64,000 bases of DNA from Luteolibacter sp. SL250 (GTDB lineage Bacteria > Verrucomicrobiota > Verrucomicrobiia > Verrucomicrobiales > Akkermansiaceae), in NCBI RefSeq assembly GCF_026625605.1, contig NZ_CP113054.1:3100001-3164000 (forward strand), given 5' to 3'. Below are positions 18,780 through 28,019 of the stretch, piece by piece (within the stretch, counting starts at the first letter, position 1; each line of letters begins with the position of its first letter). Below the pieces are notes generated by a model that ran no database searches, was not told the origin of the DNA, and worked only from the letters and a program-made list of their open reading frames with translations. The position numbers and the translations under genes were made by a program.

Positions 18780-19240
18780 AACACTGGTTGATCAAATCCG
18801 AGCCGGATGTCTTCGGCATCGACGAGCTGGAACAGGTGAAGAAGGAACCCTGGAACGGCGTGCGCAATTACCAGGCGCGCAACTACATGTGGAAGGATAT
18901 GCAGGTCGGCGACCTTGCCCTTTTCTACCACTCGAACGCCACCCCTCCCGGTGTCGCCGGTGTCGCCCGTGTGGCGTCCGAGCCCTACCCGGACAGCACC
19001 CAGTTCGACGCGAAAAGCGAATACCACGACCCGAAGTCCAATCCGGACAATCCCCGCTGGTGGTTGGTGGACTTCGAATTCGTGGCAAAATTCGATGAAC
19101 TGCTGCCGCTGGAAGTCCTCAAAACGGACGCCACCCTGCAGGAGATGATGGTTTGCCAGAAAGGCACCCGCCTTTCCATCACCCCGGTGGAGAAACCGCA
19201 TTTCACGCGGGTGCTCAAGCTGGCGAAGTGCAAGATTTGA
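18776..19240 (+). CDS. EVE-domain protein (thymocyte nuclear protein 1 family)
   Basis: The 154-residue protein starts MKHWLIKSEPDVF, the standard opening of EVE-domain proteins, and continues with WNGVRNYQARN and a GDLALFYHSN strand, which forms the binding cage region. EVE domains have a PUA-like fold that recognises modified bases in DNA or RNA and sometimes occur with modification-dependent defence systems. Here the gene overlaps lipA, a common arrangement of an apparently housekeeping protein. The ligand is unknown. Confidence 0.93.
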   Translation: MKHWLIKSEPDVFGIDELEQVKKEPWNGVRNYQARNYMWKDMQVGDLALFYHSNATPPGVAGVARVASEPYPDSTQFDAKSEYHDPKSNPDNPRWWLVDFEFVAKFDELLPLEVLKTDATLQEMMVCQKGTRLSITPVEKPHFTRVLKLAKCKI

Positions 19241-19242
19241 GC

Positions 19243-19276
19243 AGGGAGAAGCACGGCGCAGGCCCCGTGCCTCCCT
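19243..19276 (+). terminator. Stem-loop after lipA-EVE operon
   Basis: AGGGAG and GCACGG pair with CCGTGC and CTCCCT around an 8-nt loop, with a two-base bulge. There is no clear T tract, so it may be a transcript-end stabiliser rather than a classical terminator. Confidence 0.5.
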
Positions 19277-19336
19277 CTCGATGTTCCAACACCGGAAAAA
19301 TTGGCACAAACAAATTTCCCGGGCGATGACGCTCAT

Positions 19337-19933
19337 ATGGAAACGTCCTCTCCCATGGCCAGTTTCTCCGCCGCCTCAGAAACCTCTCCAGCCGCCTCCG
19401 CGTGGCGGGAGTGGCTGGCTGAGAACGGCCCCAAGCTCCTGCTTTTCGCCCGCCAGCAGACCCGTTCGCTGGAGGATGCGCAGGATGTCTTTCAGGACGC
19501 GCTGGTGAAGCTGGTGGACAAGCTGCGCTCCGGTGAATTCGTCGGCGGCCAGGAATCCTGGATGCCCTATCTCTACACCGCCATCCGCCGTCTGGCCATC
19601 GATCTCAGCCGCAAGGATGACCGCCGCAAGCGCAGGGAGGACAATGTGGGCGCGGACATCGAGGAGGAATCGAAGGAAGCATTCCATCCATGGTTCGAGG
19701 GTGGGGGCTCGGACGATGAAACCCGCACCCAGCTCGAGGACGGGCTTAAGGAACTCCCCCCGAAGTTCGCCGAAGTCATCACCATGAAAATATGGGGTGA
19801 ACGCACCTTCGCTGAAATCGGTGAAGCTCTCGGCATTTCCCAAAACACGGCGGCCTCCCGGTATCGCTATGGTCTTGAAGCATTGAAGAAACATCTCGGC
19901 GGCGCCCGCAGGCGCGGTGACCTTTCCATCTGA
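19337..19933 (+). CDS. ECF-type RNA polymerase sigma factor
   Basis: The 198-residue protein has sigma region 2 (helix with LEDAQDVFQDALVKLVDKL and the SWMPYLYTAIRRLAID segment) and region 4 (LPPKFAEVITMKIWGERTFAEIGEALGI, then TAASRYRYGLEALK), the extracytoplasmic-function organisation. The ATG at 19337 is preferred over an upstream TTG at 19301. Twelve bases downstream is a membrane protein that could be its anti-sigma factor, followed by a PDZ protein, suggesting an envelope-stress or surface-signalling unit. Target promoters are unknown. Confidence 0.92.
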   Translation: METSSPMASFSAASETSPAASAWREWLAENGPKLLLFARQQTRSLEDAQDVFQDALVKLVDKLRSGEFVGGQESWMPYLYTAIRRLAIDLSRKDDRRKRREDNVGADIEEESKEAFHPWFEGGGSDDETRTQLEDGLKELPPKFAEVITMKIWGERTFAEIGEALGISQNTAASRYRYGLEALKKHLGGARRRGDLSI

Positions 19934-19945
19934 CATATCCCACCC

Positions 19946-20605
19946 ATGGCATCCGATCCCATATCTTCCGACACCAAGGAGCTTGAGAAGGCGCTGCGTG
20001 GCCTCGACCCCACCGCGCTGGACCAGGACTTCCTTGCGCGCCTCGAGGCGGCGGCGGATGACCAGCTCATCATCCTGTCGGCGGAGGAGTTGCGCTTCGG
20101 GAAGGAACTCTCCGGCCGCGCTCCCGCGGCACTCTCCGCGGACTTCATGTTGCGGATGGAGAAGATCGTCGCGGATGTACCGTTTCCGGTGAACGAGAAG
20201 ATTGTCCTCTTTCCGAAGACCGCTCCGGTCCGTTCCGCCCCACGCAAGGGCAACCGCCCCATGTGGGCCGCAGCCGCGGCCGTCGCCCTCATTGGCGGTG
20301 CCACCGCCCTCCTCATGCCGGACCGCATCCCCGCCCCATCGGGCCGGATCGCGCAGCAGTCCCCTCCTGACCCGGTCAGATCTTCCATCTCCCAACCATC
20401 CTCCAACTACACCCCTTACATCATGAACACCGGATTTTCCGATGCGAAGGATGAAGGCGTCGCGTGGCACCAGTCAGGAACACCCCACCGCGTGCTGAAG
20501 CTCACCTACATTGACAAGGTGACCCTCCGGAACACCGAAGGAAAGACCGTCGTCGTCGAACAACCACGGACGGAGTATATCTTCGTCCCGGAAAAAATGG
20601 ACTGA
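19946..20605 (+). CDS. Putative anti-sigma factor / single-pass membrane protein
   Basis: The 219-residue protein has a soluble N-terminal region of about 100 residues, one hydrophobic segment (WAAAAAVALIGGATALL near residue 105), and an extracytoplasmic tail of about 95 residues with strand-forming repeats. This topology and its position 12 bases after the ECF gene are typical of anti-sigma factors, but no zinc-binding HxxxCxxC motif is visible. It may therefore be a divergent type or simply a partner membrane protein. Its C-terminal half would sense conditions outside the inner membrane. Confidence 0.75.
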   Translation: MASDPISSDTKELEKALRGLDPTALDQDFLARLEAAADDQLIILSAEELRFGKELSGRAPAALSADFMLRMEKIVADVPFPVNEKIVLFPKTAPVRSAPRKGNRPMWAAAAAVALIGGATALLMPDRIPAPSGRIAQQSPPDPVRSSISQPSSNYTPYIMNTGFSDAKDEGVAWHQSGTPHRVLKLTYIDKVTLRNTEGKTVVVEQPRTEYIFVPEKMD

Positions 20606-20659
20606 CCACAAACATAAAAAGACAGATTTCCATAACTACTGCGCTTACCGTATGTAAAT

Positions 20660-21634
20660 ATGAAAACGATCCATCATAAGATGATCATCCCGGCAGGCCT
20701 AGGCCTGCTCGCCATCCTCCCCGCCCCGGCCATCGAGCCGCCGAAGGATGACGCGCCACCTCCCCCGTCGGTGAAGGCCCCGGATTCCGCCCCGAAGTCC
20801 GGGGATGGGCTAGAGGTCAACACCCGCCCCCTTGTGCCAACCGCCAAGGAAGCGACCGCCTTCATCGGCATCATCAGCGATGACATCCCGGAAATGCTTT
20901 CCGCCCACATCGGCCTCCGCGCCGGCGAGGGCGTGATGATCCGCGACCTCGCCCCCGGCGGCCCCGCCGAGAAGGCAGGCTTCGCCAAATATGACGTCAT
21001 CACCCATGTCGGAGGAAAAACCGTCGGTTCTCCCGTGGATCTCTCCAGGGAGATCTCCGCAGGCAAGCCGGGCGACGATGTTTCCATCGACTTCATCCAC
21101 CAGGGCACAAAGGCGACCAAAACGGTCAAACTCGAAACCCGTCCTGAAGGTGCCAGCACCGTGGTTGATCCACGCCAACTCGGACACCTTGATCTCGACA
21201 GCATGCCGGACGGCCAGGCCGACCGCATCCGCGACATGATCGACCGCCAGCTAATGAGGGATTCCGGACAACTCCGTGAGTTCAGGGAACGCCGGGGCGA
21301 CGCTTTCCAACGGGAAAGTGACCCGGGAAGTACCCCCCGGAAGAACGGTTTCCGCGGCTTCCAGTTCAAATCAGACGCCACATTCCGTTTCATGGACAAC
21401 GATGGCAGCATCGAGATGAAGTCCAGTGACGGGAAGAAGGACATCACCGTGCGCGACCACGAAGGCAGGGAAATCTGGGCCGGCCCATGGGACACGGACC
21501 AGGACAAGTCCGCCGCTCCGAAGGACGTGCGCGAACGGATCGAAAAATTCAAGTTCGACGACAACTTCCGCGGCGGCGGCTTCCGCTTCCGGATGGGTGG
21601 AGGTGACCGGGAAGACCCCCGCGACATCCGTTGA
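20660..21634 (+). CDS. Exported PDZ-domain protein
   Basis: The 324-residue protein starts with a signal peptide (MKTIHHKMII... to PAPA). After a Pro-rich linker there is one PDZ domain at about residues 65-165, with GLRAGEGVMIRDLAPGGPAEKAG and the DVITHVGG strand. No serine protease domain is attached, unlike DegS or DegP. The remainder is charged, low in hydrophobics, and rich in Arg, Asp and Gly near the end. It follows the ECF/anti-sigma genes, so a role in periplasmic sensing is plausible. A strong terminator follows it. Confidence 0.85.
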   Translation: MKTIHHKMIIPAGLGLLAILPAPAIEPPKDDAPPPPSVKAPDSAPKSGDGLEVNTRPLVPTAKEATAFIGIISDDIPEMLSAHIGLRAGEGVMIRDLAPGGPAEKAGFAKYDVITHVGGKTVGSPVDLSREISAGKPGDDVSIDFIHQGTKATKTVKLETRPEGASTVVDPRQLGHLDLDSMPDGQADRIRDMIDRQLMRDSGQLREFRERRGDAFQRESDPGSTPRKNGFRGFQFKSDATFRFMDNDGSIEMKSSDGKKDITVRDHEGREIWAGPWDTDQDKSAAPKDVRERIEKFKFDDNFRGGGFRFRMGGGDREDPRDIR

Positions 21635-21660
21635 TCAATATTTCATGGGAGGCATAGATC

Positions 21661-21700
21661 GCACCCGTACCGGCTCCGTCCGGTGCGGGTGTCGGTTTTT
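21661..21700 (+). terminator. Rho-independent terminator of the ECF-PDZ operon
   Basis: A 12-bp stem with one T-G wobble (CACCCGTACCGG/CCGGTGCGGGTG), a 6-nt loop and then TCGGTTTTT. It starts 27 bases after the PDZ gene stop. Confidence 0.9.
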
Positions 21701-21957
21701 CGCCATGGACTCACAAGGTCTCCGGACATCCACCTGATGTTGGTGTGGTCCACCACTGGATTCGTGAAATCCACATTCGGTTGAAATACCGATGGGGGCT
21801 GGTAGCGGTCACCACCAAACCCAAAGAGGGAATCAGTGGAGACCGTTGAACGGCTCCTCTGGTTCCGGGTGCCTGTGCACCTCATCCGGACCTCCGGCTT
21901 TCATGCGCATCCGTTCGCTGAAGGCCGGTGGCTCCGGACAGCCAAAAAGCCAATCCC

Positions 21958-24900
21958 ATGCCCGCGTCCTCCTCCTCAAACCCATGCCCCGCCGGAAAGT
22001 CCCTCGCGCTTTCGCTGGCGTTGTTGCTCTCCGGCAATCTGTCATCCACCGCACAATACGAGTTCACCCCCGCCGCTCCGCAGTGGAACCCGACGGAGAT
22101 CCTGAACTGGAGTCCGGAGACCGATCCGAACGCGCCCTACAACCGCAGCGTCGTGCCACTGGCCGCACGCTTCACGGCGCCGAGAGTTTCCGAAAACCCC
22201 GCTCTGAATTCACTCTGGAACGTGAATCCCCATGCTCGGCCGGGGGAAGCACGGGTGCAGTCCATCACCACGTTCAACACCATCCCTGTCGCCAGTCCCA
22301 GCGGGTTCCGCACCTACCGGCTGTTCGCACCCAGCATGTGGCAATACACGGATGACATGGTGTTCTGGGGTTCGTCCGACCGCGACACAAAAACCATCCT
22401 CACACCCACCGCACACACTATAGACGCCGCCCACCGCAACGGCGTGCGCATCTACGGCAAGATCTTCTACGGCTGGAACGGTTCTCCGGACAACGCGGCC
22501 CTGCAGCGCGTCCGCGACCTGCTGGTGAAGGACGGCAGCACCTTCCCAGTGGCGGACAAGCTGATCGAGGCCGCCGTTTACTACGGCTTCGACGGTTGGT
22601 TCATCAATCAGGAGAACTACCAGACGAATGAGACGGATGCACAGAACATGCGCGATTTCATCCAGTACTTCCGCGCGAAAGCGACGGCCGTGGGAGCATC
22701 CCACCTGCGTTTCGTCTGGTATGATGCGATGGCGGAGAACGGCAGCCGCAGCTTCCAGAACGCCTACACCACCTCCAACGACGGCTACCTGAGGACGCCA
22801 ACCGGCGACCGGGTGTCCGACGCGATGTTCCTGAACTTCTGGTGGTACAACAATGCGAATGGGCTGCCGAACTCACGCTCGCTCGCACTCAGTCAGGGAG
22901 TCAGCCCGTATGACCTGTATGCGGGCATCTGGACGGAAAACTACCGCAAGCTGGGCGTGACTCCGGATCCCAACGGCGCGAACGAACTCGACATCACCTG
23001 GAGCTATCTTTTCCCGGAGGGCCAGCCGCACAATACCTCCGTGGGCATCTACGGTGGTGAGACGCCATTCTTCAAGGGCATGCTCAACGACGGCGGCCCC
23101 ACCCGGGTCAACCAGCAGGAGGAACTCTACTGGTCCGGCCCCAACGGCGATCCCACCAACACCGCAACCACCGCCACCTATCCAAACTGGAACGGATTCG
23201 CGCACTACATTCCGGCGAATTCCGCGGTCACCACACTCCCCTTCGTCACCAACTTCAACGCCGGACAGGGAGTCCGCTACCACATCGATGGCACTCCATC
23301 GATGGCGGGACAGTGGACGAACCTCAGCGTGCAGGACCTGCTGCCCACCTGGCGCTGGATCGTGACCACGCCGGGTGCAAAGTCGATCACGCCGGTCATC
23401 GACTATGCCGAAGCCTACTACGGAGGCAGCTCACTGAAGGTCTCCGGTTCGCTCGCCGCGGAAGTGCCGCAGGAGGTGAAGCTCTACCAAACGCAACTCA
23501 GCGTACAGGCGAACACGAGCCTGCGCTTCATCCACAAGAGTTCTGCGGCCAGCGACGCGAAGATCGAGATCGGCCTGGCGTTCGAAGACGCGCCGACGAC
23601 CATGGTTTACTCGACCGCTGGTCTCGCGACCGACACCAGTTGGACGACGACGGATTTCCCTCTCAGCGCCTATGCCGGGAAAAAGATCGTGCTGATCACC
23701 GCGCGCTACTCCAGCCCCAGCGCGATCGCCAGCTACACGTCCAACCTGGGACGGATCCAGATCAGCAACGGCGCGACTTCCACTCCGTCCGCTCCATCCA
23801 CGCTCGCGCTGGAAGGCCAGGCCGTGAACCCGGATGAGGGAACCTCCACCCAACTGCGCCTGAAATGGACCCACTCTCCCACGGCGGTGCTGGTCTACAA
23901 TGTTTACTACCGCAGGAACCTCAACCCGGAAAGCGCGAGCGAGCGGGTGTGGATCGGCGCCACGGCGAACAACCATTTCTTCGCGCAGGACGTGCGCCGC
24001 ATCCGCGAGGAAAACGCGGGCTTCATCGAGGTGGAGGCGGTCGCTCCGGACTACGGTGTGTCACCGGCGATCACCTTGCCTTTCACCTTCTCGGAACTGC
24101 CAAACCTGGATCATCCGGTGATCGACCAATACCCCCTCAGGTTGCCGATCCTCGCCAGCACGGAAAAAGCGAACAACATCCAGGCCTTTGACTATCTTCC
24201 CGCCACCACCATCGAGCCGGGCGGCGCGGACAACGCATGGGTCGGTCTCGATCTCGGCACCGCCAAACAGATCAGCGCGGTCCGTTTCATTCCACGGAAC
24301 GATCACAGCGACCGGATGATCCGCGGCGTGTTCCAAGGCTCCAACAGCCCGGACTTCAGCTCTCCCGAGAAACTGGCGGAGATCAACATCCGTCCGGTGA
24401 AGGGTGCGGAAGCGATGCTCGCCGTCACCCATCCCGGCACCTTCCGTTATGTCCGCTACCTCTCGCCGAACGGCGGCTACGCGAACGTGGCCGAGCTCAA
24501 GTTCTACGCCGCTGGACCGCCTCTCCCGACCGCCCCGCCGGTGAACGTGCAGGGACGGATTTCCGGAACGAATGCCGTTGTTTACTGGAACCCTCCCTAT
24601 GCCGGATACGCCACGGGCTACAACCTGAAGCGCTCCACCACCGATGGAGGACCCTACACCACCATCGCCAGCAACATCGCGGAGCCGACCTTCCGTGACA
24701 CCGGCCTCACCTCCGGCACCACTTACTACTACGTGGTTAGTACCATCAGCGGAAAAGGCGAGAGCGTGGACTCCGCGCAGATCATCCTCAACCCTCCGGC
24801 TGTCCAGAAGCTGCCGGGCACGCTCATCAGCGGTGGAGTCACCGCCAACGGGGCGAATGTCCTGGGGAACATCGTCGACAACAAGCTGAACACCTATTTC

Positions 24901-25806
24901 CAGGCAACCGCCATCAGCGGCTGGGTGGGGCTCGATCTCGGCTCCCCGCAGGCGATCAACTGCATCCGCATCACTCCGATGAACAACAACTCGAGCCCCA
25001 TGCTGGCAGGATGCGTGCAGGGAGCCAACAATGCCGACTTCTCGGACGCGGTGACCTTTGCAATGTTCGACTCAGGACCGAACTACAACATCCTGACATC
25101 GATCGCCACCAATCCGTCCGCCGGGACTTACCGCTATGTCCGCTACCTCTCCTCCGATCTCCGCACCCCGACGATCGCCGAGCTGGAATTTTACGGCGGC
25201 ACCCTGCCGGGAGCACCTGCGGGCCTCACCGCCAATGCCCGTGACACGGGAGCCGCGCTAACCTGGGAAACCGTCGCCGGCGCAACCCGCTACAAGGTGA
25301 AACGCTCCACCAATCCCGGCGGACCGTATCTCACCCTCGACAGCAACGTCACCGGACTCGACTTCGCGGACACCGGACTCACCGCTGGCACCACCTACCA
25401 TTATGTCGTCTCCGCGATGAACGCCGTGGGTGAAGGCAACCACTCCGCGGAGGCATCCACCGCCGACCAATACTTCAAGTGGCTCACCGAATCCGGACTG
25501 GCGGGCAGCACGGGATTCAATCAGGAGTCCGGCGGTATCCCCGCCGGAGTGCGATATATGAATCCGGATGGCCTGCGGATCTCCCAAGGCCCGGGACAGA
25601 TCTCGCTTTCCTCCGTCATCCGCCATGATCCGAACGTGACCCCCACCCTCTGGTCCTCCCCCGATCTGGTTGTCTGGACGGAAATTCCCTTCGCCGGTTC
25701 CGCCGATCAGACAGACGTATCCCCCGGGTTCCGCCGCATCGAGGCGCAGGGGCATCCCGTATCCGGAGAGACAAAGTGGTTCTACCGCATGAAGTTCTCC
25801 CGTTGA
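21958..25806 (+). CDS. Secreted GH85 endo-beta-N-acetylglucosaminidase with FN3 and F5/8C-like repeats
   Basis: The 1282-residue exoenzyme would cleave the chitobiose core of N-glycans. A signal peptide covers residues 1 to about 33. The GH85 barrel follows (about 50-400), including GFDGWFINQENY, where Asn217 and Glu219 form the N-x-E catalytic pair of the family. The C-terminal half has two discoidin/F5-8C-like modules (about 725-850 and 950-1080, both with WVGLDLG and YRYVRYLS/FRYVRYLS) alternating with two fibronectin type III domains. The last 110 residues are a separate beta-rich domain. The ATG at 21958 is used rather than an upstream GTG at 21928. It points to glycoprotein or mucin foraging. 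Confidence 0.93.
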   Translation: MPASSSSNPCPAGKSLALSLALLLSGNLSSTAQYEFTPAAPQWNPTEILNWSPETDPNAPYNRSVVPLAARFTAPRVSENPALNSLWNVNPHARPGEARVQSITTFNTIPVASPSGFRTYRLFAPSMWQYTDDMVFWGSSDRDTKTILTPTAHTIDAAHRNGVRIYGKIFYGWNGSPDNAALQRVRDLLVKDGSTFPVADKLIEAAVYYGFDGWFINQENYQTNETDAQNMRDFIQYFRAKATAVGASHLRFVWYDAMAENGSRSFQNAYTTSNDGYLRTPTGDRVSDAMFLNFWWYNNANGLPNSRSLALSQGVSPYDLYAGIWTENYRKLGVTPDPNGANELDITWSYLFPEGQPHNTSVGIYGGETPFFKGMLNDGGPTRVNQQEELYWSGPNGDPTNTATTATYPNWNGFAHYIPANSAVTTLPFVTNFNAGQGVRYHIDGTPSMAGQWTNLSVQDLLPTWRWIVTTPGAKSITPVIDYAEAYYGGSSLKVSGSLAAEVPQEVKLYQTQLSVQANTSLRFIHKSSAASDAKIEIGLAFEDAPTTMVYSTAGLATDTSWTTTDFPLSAYAGKKIVLITARYSSPSAIASYTSNLGRIQISNGATSTPSAPSTLALEGQAVNPDEGTSTQLRLKWTHSPTAVLVYNVYYRRNLNPESASERVWIGATANNHFFAQDVRRIREENAGFIEVEAVAPDYGVSPAITLPFTFSELPNLDHPVIDQYPLRLPILASTEKANNIQAFDYLPATTIEPGGADNAWVGLDLGTAKQISAVRFIPRNDHSDRMIRGVFQGSNSPDFSSPEKLAEINIRPVKGAEAMLAVTHPGTFRYVRYLSPNGGYANVAELKFYAAGPPLPTAPPVNVQGRISGTNAVVYWNPPYAGYATGYNLKRSTTDGGPYTTIASNIAEPTFRDTGLTSGTTYYYVVSTISGKGESVDSAQIILNPPAVQKLPGTLISGGVTANGANVLGNIVDNKLNTYFQATAISGWVGLDLGSPQAINCIRITPMNNNSSPMLAGCVQGANNADFSDAVTFAMFDSGPNYNILTSIATNPSAGTYRYVRYLSSDLRTPTIAELEFYGGTLPGAPAGLTANARDTGAALTWETVAGATRYKVKRSTNPGGPYLTLDSNVTGLDFADTGLTAGTTYHYVVSAMNAVGEGNHSAEASTADQYFKWLTESGLAGSTGFNQESGGIPAGVRYMNPDGLRISQGPGQISLSSVIRHDPNVTPTLWSSPDLVVWTEIPFAGSADQTDVSPGFRRIEAQGHPVSGETKWFYRMKFSR

Positions 25807-25941
25807 GCCCGTCCGTCAGCGGAGGCCATCCGACTTCTCCGGCAGATGTAACAGTCGTTGTCCCGCGATGTTCCATCGATCTCCGGGCGATCGCCGAAAA
25901 TCCACATGCATTTGCTCTTCCCGCACATTTGTTGGAAATGA

Positions 25942-26340
25942 GTGATGCAAGGCATGTTGGGATGGATCGATGAAGCATGCGTCATGGCCCGGAACACGAA
26001 CTCCAACATCGCCTCCAATCCCAAAAACATCTACGCGACCGTAGGCAACGCATCAGGAGTGTTCGATTTCAGCCTGCTCACCGCGATGAACCAGAGCAAC
26101 GTGGGCCACGCCAACACGGTCCCCAATGCCTACAGCACATTCGTGGACGGAAAAAACCACGTGAAGTTCACCTTCACCATCGCGGAGGGGCAGACGTTCT
26201 TCCTCGCCGTGGACGGTTCCAGCGGCATCGACAACCGGAGCTTCCTGAACATGGTGCAGATCGTCCAAGTGCCGGAGCGAGGCGTCCCCATACTGCTCTG
26301 CGGATCATGCCTGATGCTCGGCTTTCCCCACAGGCGCTGA
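25942..26340 (+). pseudogene. Remnant of a PEP-CTERM protein
   Basis: The frame lacks a signal peptide yet ends with VPERGVPILLCGSCLMLGF and HRR. This is a degenerate PEP-CTERM tail (VPE-x, hydrophobic helix, basic end). The preceding 90 residues are beta-like (VKFTFTIAEGQTFFLAVDGSSG) and look like the end of an exported domain. The beginning appears to have been deleted. It follows the GH85 gene at 135 bases. A short true gene cannot be excluded. Confidence 0.5.
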
Positions 26341-26655
26341 CGTCGTGGCAGGAGTGCGCTGGACAATCACATCCGCCGGTTAGCTTCATCTGACCGACGT
26401 CGTAGGATTTCCTAACTACAGATGAATGTTCTGCCAGGCCATGGCTGGTCCCAACGGAAGAGGCTTTCCATCTGGATTCCTGCAACATCTCCCCGGCTCA
26501 ATGGAAGGTGGAGAAAAGAGCACAACAACCTCTCTTCCTGGGAATGAATCCAGGTTCGAACTGAATGCGCGGAGGTCGGACAACGACGATTGACCGGTGG
26601 CTGCGGCACAACCGGATTGTCAATGCTTCCTACAGATGAGTTCGATCTAAGATAC
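26341..26655. other. Gene-free stretch between PEP-CTERM remnant and tRNA-Leu
   Basis: No convincing coding frame, repeat or RNA gene was seen. Minus-strand frames here are short and motif-free. Confidence 0.5.
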
Positions 26656-26681
26656 GAAAAAGGCCACCTTTGCAGGTGGCC
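26656..26681 (-). terminator. Rho-independent terminator of tRNA-Leu
   Basis: On the minus strand GGCCACCT/AGGTGGCC pairs as a perfect 8-bp stem with a 4-nt loop and is followed by five T. It starts 23 bases after the tRNA end. Confidence 0.85.
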
Positions 26682-26703
26682 TGATTCATTGCTTCCCAAC
26701 GGA

Positions 26704-26788
<85 letters not shown>

Positions 26789-26944
26789 TTTTCCGGTTGG
26801 GTGGGCGGGCACTTGGTAAGTGCCTGCATGAGGCTTTGCAAGAGAATCTTTGGATTATTTCCGAAAAAATTCGGATCCGGATTTGGCACCGTTACGGCTT
26901 GCTTACCAACGCTTCTGCGGAAGCATGGTCCCACGCTTGTATCC

Positions 26945-28009
26945 ATGGACTCCATCCGCTCAGAATCCATCGTAAAATCCTTCGGCAAGGTCCGGGCGCT
27001 TGATGGCGTCAGCCTCACGGTCGGACAGGGTGAACTGTTCTTCCTGCTGGGGGCTTCCGGCTGCGGAAAGACTACCCTGCTCCGCTGCATCGCCGGACTT
27101 GAGACGCCGACTTCCGGCCGGATTTTCTTCGGTGACCGCGAGGTCACGGATATGCCCCCGCACAAGCGGGAGGCGGCGCTGGTATTCCAGTCCTACGCCC
27201 TGTGGCCGCACCTGACCGTTGCCCAGAACATTGCCTTCGGGTTGGAGGAGCGGAAGGTACCGAAGGCGGAGATCAGGCAGCGGGTGGAAGAGGCATTGGA
27301 AATGGTGAAGCTGCCCGGCTTCGGAGGGCGTTCGATCGACCAGATGTCCGGCGGCCAGCAGCAGCGGGTGTCGCTGGCACGCGCGCTGGTGGTGAAACCG
27401 AAGTGCCTGCTCCTCGATGAACCGCTGTCGAACCTGGACGCCCAGCTCCGGATCGAAATGCGGCGCGAGATCCGGAGGATCGTGAAGGAGAACGGCCTGA
27501 CCGGCATCTACGTGACGCACGACCAGGAGGAGGCTTTGGCGATGGCGGACCGGATGGCGGTGCTGGACCACGGGAAGATCGGCCAGATCGGAACGCCGGA
27601 GGAGATCTACCGCTCTCCCCATACCGCTCATGTCGCGGGGTTCATCGGCGAAACAAACATCTTCTCAGGAGAGGCGGTGGAGCAGCAGGCCGGTTATTGC
27701 ATCACGAAGACGGATGCCGGGGCCCTGATCGGCCGGATGGGCGATCCCTCATGGAGTCCCTCCTCCGGTGAGCGGGTGAACATTTCCATCCGTCCGGAAG
27801 CATGGCGGCTGAAACAGGTGGATGGTGAGAACACGCTCGCCGGCACCGTCATCGACCGCACGTATCTTGGGCAGCGCATCCAGTACCAGATCGGCACGGC
27901 GGTGGGACGCCAGCAGGTGGTGGAGATGAACCCGCAGGTGATGCATGAACCAGGGGCGCATGTCTCCATCTCCTGCCGCCATGCGGATGTGGTGATCCTC
28001 AAACCCTGA
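26945..28009 (+). CDS. ABC importer ATP-binding protein (FbpC/PotA type)
   Basis: This 354-residue ATPase powers the importer encoded by the next two genes. Walker A is GASGCGKT, the signature MSGGQQQR, Walker B LLLDEPLSNLD and the switch His lies in YVTHDQEEA. A C-terminal TOBE-like beta domain (about residues 245-354) follows, as in FbpC and PotA. The start at 26945 (ATG, MDSIRSES) gives the standard length; an upstream in-frame extension is not conserved-looking. It begins 157 bases after tRNA-Leu on the opposite strand. Iron(III), spermidine and phosphonates are all possible substrates. Confidence 0.93.
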   Translation: MDSIRSESIVKSFGKVRALDGVSLTVGQGELFFLLGASGCGKTTLLRCIAGLETPTSGRIFFGDREVTDMPPHKREAALVFQSYALWPHLTVAQNIAFGLEERKVPKAEIRQRVEEALEMVKLPGFGGRSIDQMSGGQQQRVSLARALVVKPKCLLLDEPLSNLDAQLRIEMRREIRRIVKENGLTGIYVTHDQEEALAMADRMAVLDHGKIGQIGTPEEIYRSPHTAHVAGFIGETNIFSGEAVEQQAGYCITKTDAGALIGRMGDPSWSPSSGERVNISIRPEAWRLKQVDGENTLAGTVIDRTYLGQRIQYQIGTAVGRQQVVEMNPQVMHEPGAHVSISCRHADVVILKP

Positions 28010-28019
28010 TCTCCCGGAG

